Shown here: positions 1 through 5,302 of the stretch, piece by piece
Numbering within the stretch: position 1 is the stretch's first letter
Layout of the letters: the number at the start of each line of letters is the position of its first letter
Source: Clostridia bacterium
GTDB lineage: Bacteria > Bacillota_E > SLMV01 > PUMD01
Direction of reading: 5' to 3'
NCBI GenBank assembly: GCA_007128555.1
Contig: SKXF01000096.1
Coordinates: forward strand, 1-5,302
DNA length: 5,302 bases
Notes under the pieces: generated by a model
Databases searched by the model: none
Told to the model about the DNA's origin: nothing
The model's input: only the letters and a program-made list of their open reading frames with translations
Program-made: the position numbers and the translations under genes

Positions 1-208
1 ATATACCACAAATAATGCACGTACCGATGATCAGCGGCCTGAAGCCCCCCAGCCACCTGGCGAGGTTGCAGTCGTACCCAGGGGCCACGGCTCAAATCCC
101 TCGGTACCAGGTCCTGCCGGATCGGCAAAAGGTGCGCAACGCATGGCCTCGCGGCACGCACAGGGTCCTGGAGGCCGAGGACTCATGGGGCAGACCTCAC
201 TGCTGCAC
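1..208. other. 3' flank of the operon, no supportable gene; weak interrupted inverted repeat at 56-111
   Basis: No convincing gene is seen in this stretch. A 51-codon minus-strand frame (186-31) has a GAGG eight nt before its ATG, but its translation is a Pro/Gly-rich string typical of a random GC-rich frame. CCTGG-CGAGG (56-65) can pair with CCTCG-gta-CCAGG (99-111), leaving a 3-nt bulge and a 33-nt loop, and a small TGCCG/CGGCA hairpin sits at 115-127. Neither is followed by a U-run in the minus direction, so no intrinsic terminator can be called and the operon may continue beyond the window. Confidence 0.35.
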
Positions 209-1753
209 TCAGCCTGGGAAGCCCCGGAAAACGCGTTCCCGCTCGTTCGCAGGAAGCCCTGCCAGGGACTCCAACGTGGACAGAGACACGAAACCGGCGG
301 AGAAGATCAACCGGGTGAAGGCATCGTCGCCCATTTTCGCCGCCTTCTGTATCTTTGCCAGCTTGCGGTACCCCGTGAAATAAGAGGTCATGTATCCTCG
401 CCACATGTGCTGCAGCCGGATCTGCCCCCGGGCCGTCACCTCGTCAAACCCCATGTACTCGCTGTACAGGGCGAGAGCCCTTTCATCACCCTTTCCGAAG
501 TGGTTCAACTCCAGCTCACAGAGGATTCGCACCGCAGTATGCAGGCGTCGGTACAGCACAAACAATGAGAACAGGGGGTCATCGAACAGCTCCTGGTAGA
601 CATCCTCCGACCGGTGTGCCATCCCCTCTGACGCATGGCTTGCACGGCTGTACAGGGTGGTGGTCCTTGCGGTTCGTGGAACATCAGCGCCACTGGCGAA
701 AACGTACTGCGCGTGGTGCCCAGGATAGGCCTCGTGGAGGGCCATGTTCATCAACCACCCGCGGTTTACCCCTTCCAGGTTCTCGGTGTTGACGTAGCAG
801 TAGCCGGTCAGGTATCCCGACAACCCGTCCGGGCCACTGTAACCACCCCACGGGAACAGGTCCTGCAGGTGATCCGGCACGGCTGTGACCACGCATCTCT
901 CCCCGGCCGGCAGGTCGGCGATGCCTGCACACATCTGGCGTGTCATGGCGACATACTTCTTCATCTCGCACAGCATGGACTCGGGATCCTCGTAGCGGTG
1001 ACCGTCCCCTCGCAGGATCTGCCCAGGACTTGCCCCGGGCCTGATCTCATCAGCTGCCCTGCACATCTTCTGCAGCAGGGCCCGCACGTCGTCCCTCGTC
1101 CTCGCAGCCAGCTCCTCAACCGAAGCACCGAACACCCGATCAAGGAGATCGCCGTAGGGTAGACCCCTGATCGGGTCCACCGCCTCGGGAAGGGCCCTGA
1201 TGCGCTGACCCGCCGAGAGGCATGCCTCGCTGGCCACCTGCATCGAATTGAGCAGCCCCTCCACGCCAGGCAGTGACCACGCGTCGGCGATCCTCGCAGA
1301 CGTTCTCGCGATGAGAGCCGCTGCGTTGTCCAGGGTCTCAACCGTCATGGTCCGCTTCACGCCAGGGACCTCAGCATTGCGGCAGCAGACGTCCTCGGTC
1401 ACCTGGGGGATCTGGTCCATCCTGTTTTTCAGGATCTCAATCTTTCGGCCAACGGGGCGTTCATCCAGCTCCACGAAAGAGGGGATGCCCTGGGTAACCG
1501 AAGTGATATACCGGAAAGGATAGCCCCGATCATCCTCCATCCGGGCCAGGAGGGTCTGCAGCACCTCGGCAAGATGCTCGATGAGGACGGACTCAGACCG
1601 GGTCGGCGCCCGCGTGGCTCGCAGTTCGGAGACCGTTGCCTCCGCCCTCCCGGCGAGCCGATCGAGGGCTTCCTCCGTCGGGATAAACAGCTGCTCGATG
1701 AACCTGCCCTCAGACCCATACTCCTCAACCAATCTCGATACTCCACTGTCCAT
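209..1753 (-). CDS. DUF885 family zinc metallopeptidase, cytoplasmic
   Basis: Predicted metal-dependent peptidase. The decisive motif is HEAYPGHH at residues 340-347, the HExxxGHH-like signature of the DUF885 family; His340 and His/Glu neighbours would bind zinc with Glu341 as catalytic base. Glu376 in SEGMA is the expected third ligand, although the family usually has EGWA. Supporting features are YVNT at 320-323 ahead of the active site, Arg409 and His418 in the AVRILCELELNH helix, and W-x-G-x-x-x-SYxxG at 451-461, where the usual WPGQ reads WRGY. At 514 aa it is somewhat shorter than the common 550-600 aa, and the N-terminal 'P..AT..G' segment is not evident. No signal peptide or membrane segment is visible, so it should act in the cytoplasm. 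An in-frame TGA lies at 1771-1769, six codons upstream of the ATG, so no longer ATG start exists. The ATG has no well-placed Shine-Dalgarno (a GGAAGG lies about 21 nt away); a TTG at codon 8, preceded by GTGGAG, is an alternative start. Position after an importer suggests hydrolysis of imported peptides. Confidence 0.9.
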   Translation of the reverse strand: MDSGVSRLVEEYGSEGRFIEQLFIPTEEALDRLAGRAEATVSELRATRAPTRSESVLIEHLAEVLQTLLARMEDDRGYPFRYITSVTQGIPSFVELDERPVGRKIEILKNRMDQIPQVTEDVCCRNAEVPGVKRTMTVETLDNAAALIARTSARIADAWSLPGVEGLLNSMQVASEACLSAGQRIRALPEAVDPIRGLPYGDLLDRVFGASVEELAARTRDDVRALLQKMCRAADEIRPGASPGQILRGDGHRYEDPESMLCEMKKYVAMTRQMCAGIADLPAGERCVVTAVPDHLQDLFPWGGYSGPDGLSGYLTGYCYVNTENLEGVNRGWLMNMALHEAYPGHHAQYVFASGADVPRTARTTTLYSRASHASEGMAHRSEDVYQELFDDPLFSLFVLYRRLHTAVRILCELELNHFGKGDERALALYSEYMGFDEVTARGQIRLQHMWRGYMTSYFTGYRKLAKIQKAAKMGDDAFTRLIFSAGFVSLSTLESLAGLPANERERVFRGFPG

Positions 1754-1788
1754 CTGTTGCAGGGTCGCTCACGACCTTCCCAGGATCA

Positions 1789-1827
1789 GGGGGTGGTGCC
1801 GGGGACCCAGCGCCCCGACCCACCCCC
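1789..1827 (-). promoter_or_regulatory. GC-rich intercistronic hairpin overlapping a G-quadruplex pattern
   Basis: The 110-nt spacer between the binding protein and the peptidase holds an inverted repeat: GGGGGTGG (1789-1796) against CCACCCCC (1820-1827), a perfect 8-bp stem, with an inner GGGG/CCCC stem (1801-1804 with 1813-1816). In the transcript sense (minus strand) the 5' half reads GGGGG-T-GGG-TC-GGGG-CGCT-GGG (1827 down to 1806), which meets the G3+N1-7 quadruplex pattern, so the two folds would compete. No U-run follows the hairpin in the minus direction, so it is not a standard intrinsic terminator. Plausible roles are protection of the upstream mRNA 3' end, partial attenuation or lowering peptidase expression relative to the binding protein. 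The inverted repeat is seen; the function is inferred. Confidence 0.45.
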
Positions 1828-1863
1828 ATCGTTGAAAATCAGCTCTGCCACCGCCTCAGAGAC

Positions 1864-3498
1864 TTACTTGTCCAGCCAGGCATTTTCGTAGCGGATCATA
1901 CCAACAACGGTCGGCGCCTCCAGGCCCCGGACGTACGGCTGTGTCACGTAGATGCGATCGGGGAACCACAGAGGTATGGTGACCACGTTTTCATTCATAA
2001 CCCGTTGCAGTTCGTGCGTGGTCGCCTCGCGGGTGTCTTCGCCCAGGGCACCGTCGAACTCGAGTATGATGTCGTTGATCACTTGCTGGAGCGCCTGGAT
2101 CTCGGCCGACGAATCCCGCATATGCGAGATGTTGCCCCAGTCTTCTGTGCGCAGATTTGGGTGGCCCATCTGGTCCCAGGCGTTGCCGCTCAGAACCCAG
2201 TAGGCGATGTCATAGGTCCCCCCACGCACAGAGTTGTAAAAGGCCGTTGTGTCTGTCGTGGTGATGGATGCTGCGATGCCCATGCTCCTGAGCTGATCCT
2301 GCAGAATCTGCGACATGATCCCCCAGGGCTCCACCTCGTGGCTGGCGATCTCCAGCTCGAGACGCTCACCGTCACGAATACGGTAGTCGTCATCTCCCAG
2401 CTCCCAGCCCGCCTCGTCCAGCAGCGAACGTGCCAGGTCCAGGTCATAATCAAAACCCGGCACGGTACTGTCGTGATAGATGTTGCTCGGGTGCAGGTAC
2501 GTCGTCGCCATGGTGGCATATCCGTGGAAGACCCGGTCTATCATGGCCTCGCGGTTCAGTGCATGGGCAATAGCCTGACGTACCGCGAGATCCTGGAGGG
2601 GCTCACTCGCCAGGTTCAGGCTGACCATGGCGTTAATCGGAGCCGACCCGGAGATGATGTTGAGGCCCAGGCTTTCGAAAGCCTCGACATCCCTGGGTTC
2701 AACGTTCATCAACACATCAACGGTCCCCGCCTCCATCTCAACGCGACGGGTGGAGGCATCCGGAATGACCCGGAACACGAGCTGATCCAGGTAAGGGGCA
2801 CCGCCCCAGTAGTCGTCGAATCGTTCCATCACGATCTGGTCATCCCCGGTGTAGGAGACAAAGGCAAAGGGGCCGGTGGAAATGGGCTCCGTCACACCCT
2901 CGTCACCATGATCCTCCTGCTGTTGAACCGAGATCGGCCACGGGCTGTATAGCCTGTTGCGGAAAAACTCCGTCGCCGCAACCGGTGACTCGGTTCGCAC
3001 GACCAGCGTGTGACTGTCCGTCGCCTCGACGGATTCGAGGTTGGTCCAGAAGTTGGCCTGCGGATACTCGGGCTGTGCAGCGGTCCAGCGGATGCTTTCC
3101 GCTATGCTCTCAGCGGTGACATCCGTTCCGTCGTGAAACGTGGCACCTTCCCGGATCTCGAAGGTGAACTCCGTGCTGTCATCGTTTGCGTACCATTCGG
3201 TGGCCAGCAGCGGCCGGAGGGTACCATCTTCGGCAATCGTGAAAAACCGGTCAACCAGGTTGCTCAGCGGCACCATGGAAGCACCGTCCCACTGAAGCCT
3301 GGGGTCAATGTTCCTGGGATTATTGGCCACAGCAACCGTGAGCGTCCCACCCTCCACGGGGCCCTCATCACCGGGTTCATCCCCACCTGGGTCGTCAATG
3401 GGATCGGGATCGGGGTCGTCTGCAGCCTGTCCGCAGGCAACTGTGACCAGCATCAAACAGAGCATCACGACAAAGAGAACTCGAAACTTGTTCGACAT
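1864..3498 (-). CDS. ABC transporter substrate-binding lipoprotein, family 5 (peptide-type)
   Basis: Extracytoplasmic receptor that captures the substrate and delivers it to the DppB/DppC channel; 544 aa, normal for SBP_bac_5. N-terminus: K4 and R6, a hydrophobic core at 7-20, then TVAC with the predicted lipidated Cys at 22. Thr at -3 is less common than Leu but is allowed by general lipobox patterns. Residues 27-47 form an acidic Asp/Pro/Gly/Glu tether, then the folded domain begins near GGTLTVAV (50-57). Family landmarks: FTFEIREGATFHDG with downstream TAE (111-130), STGPF (207-211), FDDYWGGAPYLD (227-238), LAVRQAIAHALNRE (304-317), and LLDEAGW in the second half; the C-terminus has VVTIPLWFPDR, the usual closing strand region. 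The gene lies 15 nt after dppC with a strong ribosome binding site. It comes after the permeases, whereas many peptide operons put it first. Likely ligand is a peptide, inferred from family and the adjacent peptidase; sugars, metal-chelates or opines are also bound by this family. Confidence 0.95.
   Translation of the reverse strand: MSNKFRVLFVVMLCLMLVTVACGQAADDPDPDPIDDPGGDEPGDEGPVEGGTLTVAVANNPRNIDPRLQWDGASMVPLSNLVDRFFTIAEDGTLRPLLATEWYANDDSTEFTFEIREGATFHDGTDVTAESIAESIRWTAAQPEYPQANFWTNLESVEATDSHTLVVRTESPVAATEFFRNRLYSPWPISVQQQEDHGDEGVTEPISTGPFAFVSYTGDDQIVMERFDDYWGGAPYLDQLVFRVIPDASTRRVEMEAGTVDVLMNVEPRDVEAFESLGLNIISGSAPINAMVSLNLASEPLQDLAVRQAIAHALNREAMIDRVFHGYATMATTYLHPSNIYHDSTVPGFDYDLDLARSLLDEAGWELGDDDYRIRDGERLELEIASHEVEPWGIMSQILQDQLRSMGIAASITTTDTTAFYNSVRGGTYDIAYWVLSGNAWDQMGHPNLRTEDWGNISHMRDSSAEIQALQQVINDIILEFDGALGEDTREATTHELQRVMNENVVTIPLWFPDRIYVTQPYVRGLEAPTVVGMIRYENAWLDK
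3389..3420 (-). repeat. Short direct repeats encoding the DDP/DP part of the lipoprotein tether
   Basis: The codons for the start of the acidic tether contain two copies of an 8-nt unit (plus strand GGGTCGTC at 3389-3396 and 3413-3420) flanking a tandem GGGATC pair at 3400-3411. In protein this reads DDPDPDPIDDP. The tether looks as if it grew by small in-frame duplications. It is a low-complexity coding repeat, not a mobile element. Confidence 0.6.
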
Positions 3499-3504
3499 AG
3501 TTAT

Positions 3505-3515
3505 CTCCCCTTCCT
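3505..3515 (-). promoter_or_regulatory. Strong ribosome binding site of the binding-protein gene
   Basis: On the minus strand the purine-rich run AGGAAGGGGAG begins inside the dppC stop codon (TAG) and ends 6 nt before the ATG at 3498. It is the best Shine-Dalgarno match of the window. It fits the need to make more binding protein than permease, and it fixes the start so that a proper lipoprotein signal peptide results. Confidence 0.75.
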
Positions 3516-4365
3516 ACAACTTGAGCTTCGGATCAAGAGCATCTCGCAGGGCATCGCCGACAAAGTTGAAAGATAGCGTGGTAAAGAAGATGGCGAGCCC
3601 CGGGAACATCACCAGGTGCGGCGCTCCACGAAGATAGGGGCGTCCAGAGCTCACCATGGCTCCCCACTCGGCATCACCCGCCTGCAGTCCAATGCCCAGG
3701 AAGCTGAGTGCTGCGGCCTGCAGGATGGCAGTGGGAATCGACAGGGTTGCATAGACGATAATGGGCGACAGGCTGTTCCACAACACGTGTTTCACCATGA
3801 TCCGAAACGGTCCAACGCCCAGCGCCCGCGCTGCCTCCACGTACTCTTTTTCTCTCAGAGTGAGGACCGTTCCCTGGACAAGCCGGGCAAAACGCGGCAT
3901 CATGGACACGCCGATGGCTATGACGAGATTGACCATACCAGACCCCAACATGGCCACGATCAGAATGGCAAGGAGCACCCCGGGAAAGGCCATGAGCAGA
4001 TCCATCGTTCGCATGATCAGGTTATCCACTGCACCCCCGGTGTAACCTGCCACAAGGCCCAGAAGCACACCCATGCCCGCCCCGAACAACAACGCAGACA
4101 GGCCCACAGCGAGGGACAGGCGAGCACCGTAAACAACGCGGCTGAAGACGTCACGCCCCAACTCGTCCGTTCCAAGCAAGTGCTCCGACGACGGTCCCTC
4201 CAGGCTGCGCATGATGTTCTGCCGATCTGGCTCATGGCTGGAGATTGCCGGGGCCAGGATTGCCGAGGCGCTCACCAGTATGATAAAGGCAAGGGCGATT
4301 ACCGCACCCCGGTTGACCGAGAAGCGCCTCCAGATGTCATGCATCATGTCCCATCTCGCCGGCAT
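3514..4365 (-). CDS. dppC: DppC-type ABC transporter permease
   Basis: Second membrane subunit of the peptide-type importer, 283 aa, about the usual length for DppC/OppC. In order: a short cytoplasmic N-terminus with basic residues (RR at 13-14, R19) before a membrane segment at about 21-41 (OppC_N-type region); the family motif LLGTDELGRDVFSRVVYGAR at 63-82; hydrophobic segments near 84-107, 126-152, 203-227 and 250-272; the EAA loop EAARALG at 177-183; SFLGIGLQ at 221-228; and the ending DALRDALDPKLKL. One oddity is in the EAA loop: the Pro that normally follows HxL (HxLPN) is Trp196, giving HVLWN. The gene starts 13 nt after dppB and ends 15 nt before the binding protein gene, so it is in the same operon. 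ATP hydrolysis must come from subunits not encoded here. The substrate class (di-/oligopeptide, nickel, glutathione) cannot be read from the permease alone, although the neighbouring peptidase favours peptides. Confidence 0.96.
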   Translation of the reverse strand: MPARWDMMHDIWRRFSVNRGAVIALAFIILVSASAILAPAISSHEPDRQNIMRSLEGPSSEHLLGTDELGRDVFSRVVYGARLSLAVGLSALLFGAGMGVLLGLVAGYTGGAVDNLIMRTMDLLMAFPGVLLAILIVAMLGSGMVNLVIAIGVSMMPRFARLVQGTVLTLREKEYVEAARALGVGPFRIMVKHVLWNSLSPIIVYATLSIPTAILQAAALSFLGIGLQAGDAEWGAMVSSGRPYLRGAPHLVMFPGLAIFFTTLSFNFVGDALRDALDPKLKL

Positions 4366-4374
4366 TATCGCACA

Positions 4375-4381
4375 CCCCTCA
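4375..4381 (-). promoter_or_regulatory. Ribosome binding site of dppC overlapping the dppB stop codon
   Basis: Read on the minus strand, TGAGGGG contains the dppB stop (TGA) and a GAGGGG Shine-Dalgarno-like element, followed by 9 nt and the ATG of the dppC-type gene. This supports the ATG at 4365 over the two in-frame ATGs at codons 7 and 8, and suggests coupled translation of the two permeases. Confidence 0.6.
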
Positions 4382-5302
4382 TGAATATCGAACCCTGGGA
4401 TCGATGACTGCGTACGAAAGGTCGGTCAAAAATACAACGAACACAAACAGCGAGGCAAACACCAGCACACAACCCTGCACCACCGGGTAATCCCTGCCCA
4501 CCAGGGCTCCGACCATGTACCGTCCGATGCCGGGCCAGGAGAACACGGTCTCCACGATCACTGCGCCACCCATCATGTATCCAATCTGCAGACCCAGGAC
4601 CGTCACCACGGGTATGAGGGAGTTTCTGAAGGCGTGTTTGTACACGACAACCGATTCCGAAAGCCCCTTCGCCCGGGCCGTCCGTACGTAATCCTCCTTC
4701 AGAACATCCAACATCGAAGATCGGGTGAGACGAGCCATGACGGCGGCAATGCCGGTGGCCAGGGTCACAGAAGGCATGATCAGGTATCGAAAGCCCTCCC
4801 AGGTCAGTAGCGAGGCACGAGCATACCCTGAGGGCGGGAGGATGGGCCAGAGGAGACCGAACACCAGGATGAGTACGGTGCCCAGGAAGAAACCGGGAAA
4901 GGACACGCCAGAAAGCGCGAAGAACATCACCAGGTTGTCCACATAGGTGCTCCGCCTCAAGGCAGATACCACCCCCGCAGGGATGCCGGTGAGCAGTCCA
5001 ATGAGCATGGCCATCACGCCGAGCTGCATGGTGGCTGGCATCCTCCTGGTCAGCTCCTGTGCTATGGGACGCCGGTCGGTAATCGAGCGACCAAGATCCA
5101 GACGACTCAATTGGCTGATGTACCGTCCAAACTGAACCACGAGGGGGTCATCGAGGCCGTGCTCAGCCCGCAACCGTTCCGCCACCTCGCGACCCACGTC
5201 GCCGGCCATATCCATGGGAATTAACAGATCCACCGGATCCCCGGGCGCCAGATGAAGGGACAAAAAGACCAGCAAGATGAGGCCTGCAAGGACAACAACC
5301 AT
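4379..5302 (-). CDS. dppB: DppB-type ABC transporter permease (5' end probably outside window)
   Basis: Inner-membrane permease of a peptide-type ABC importer (BPD_transp_1 family, DppB/OppB branch); it should pair with the DppC-type protein encoded next. Visible hallmarks: HLAPGDP at residues 17-23 just after the first hydrophobic segment; further membrane segments around 92-114, 122-150, 172-192, 230-250 and 275-298; the cytoplasmic EAA-type loop VRTARAKGL at about 206-214, followed by KHAFRNSLIPVV, which docks on the ATPase; and ETVFSWPGIGR at 251-261 with the usual DPRVRY-type C-terminus. The first visible ATG is the last codon at the window edge. Family members normally carry some 12-20 more residues (a basic RR stretch, then hydrophobics) before the APGDP motif, so this Met is probably internal and the gene is partial. 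The TGA stop overlaps the ribosome binding site of the next gene, a sign of translational coupling. The family call is firm; Dpp versus Opp, Gsi or another substrate class cannot be decided from sequence. Confidence 0.95.
   Translation of the reverse strand: MVVVLAGLILLVFLSLHLAPGDPVDLLIPMDMAGDVGREVAERLRAEHGLDDPLVVQFGRYISQLSRLDLGRSITDRRPIAQELTRRMPATMQLGVMAMLIGLLTGIPAGVVSALRRSTYVDNLVMFFALSGVSFPGFFLGTVLILVFGLLWPILPPSGYARASLLTWEGFRYLIMPSVTLATGIAAVMARLTRSSMLDVLKEDYVRTARAKGLSESVVVYKHAFRNSLIPVVTVLGLQIGYMMGGAVIVETVFSWPGIGRYMVGALVGRDYPVVQGCVLVFASLFVFVVFLTDLSYAVIDPRVRYS

Noticed and set aside
23..109. tRNA-like pattern on the plus strand (GGCTCAAATCC like a T-loop, CCA at 107-109, near-matching acceptor ends)
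   Set aside because: The T-stem pairs only partly (3 of 5), the acceptor and T-arm registers do not agree with each other, and no D-arm or anticodon arm fits.
31..186. 51-codon minus-strand frame after the DUF885 gene with a GAGG upstream of its ATG
   Set aside because: Pro/Gly/Cys-rich translation with no recognisable motif or hydrophobic pattern; looks like chance in GC-rich DNA.
635..1162. Plus-strand open frame (175 codons) within the DUF885 gene
   Set aside because: Antisense shadow of the conserved active-site region; the minus-strand frame has the HEAYPGHH motif.
1789..1827. Intrinsic terminator after the binding protein gene
   Set aside because: The stem is strong, but the minus-strand 3' side continues TGATCCTGG with no U-run, so a standard rho-independent terminator is not supported.
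2005..2952. Long plus-strand open frame (315 codons) antisense to the binding protein gene
   Set aside because: It lies fully inside a clear SBP_bac_5 gene on the other strand, its translation shows no family motif, and codon bias of the real gene explains the lack of stops.
3616..4407. Plus-strand open frame (263 codons) antisense to dppC
   Set aside because: His/Gln/Arg-rich translation is the mirror of a hydrophobic membrane protein; no motif and no independent support.
1..5302. CRISPR arrays, insertion sequences, phage or toxin-antitoxin genes
   Set aside because: No spaced repeats, transposase motifs, terminal inverted repeats or phage-like genes were seen on either strand.

Overview
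The window is a moderately GC-rich bacterial segment. All four genes that can be supported lie on the minus strand and read from right to left, so the window looks like part of one operon. It encodes a peptide-type (Dpp/Opp family) ABC importer followed by a cytosolic zinc metallopeptidase of the DUF885 family. The diacylated-type signal peptide on the binding protein and the family content are bacterial, but nothing here fixes the phylum. The Asp/Pro/Gly-rich tether after the lipoprotein cysteine is the most lineage-flavoured trait; it would fit several Gram-positive or spirochaete-like groups, and I do not assign one.

Layout in transcription order: (1) 5302-4379, DppB-type permease, almost certainly cut at its N-terminus by the window edge; (2) 4365-3514, DppC-type permease, 13 nt downstream with its ribosome binding site overlapping the dppB stop; (3) 3498-1864, family 5 solute-binding lipoprotein, 15 nt downstream with a strong ribosome binding site; (4) a 110-nt spacer carrying a GC-rich inverted repeat whose RNA-sense strand also matches a G-quadruplex pattern; (5) 1753-209, DUF885 metallopeptidase; (6) 1-208, a 3' flank with no supportable gene.

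Inferred joint function: the lipoprotein captures a peptide or peptide-like compound outside the membrane, the two permeases form the channel, and the DUF885 enzyme, which has no signal peptide, hydrolyses the cargo in the cytoplasm. No ATPase gene (DppD/DppF type) is present, so the ATPases must be encoded upstream of the window or elsewhere. The binding protein sits after the permeases instead of first.

I found no clearly new biological system. The observations most worth a second look are the hairpin/G-quadruplex overlap between the binding protein and the peptidase, the altered motifs and short N-terminus of the peptidase, and the Pro-to-Trp change in the EAA loop of the DppC-type permease.
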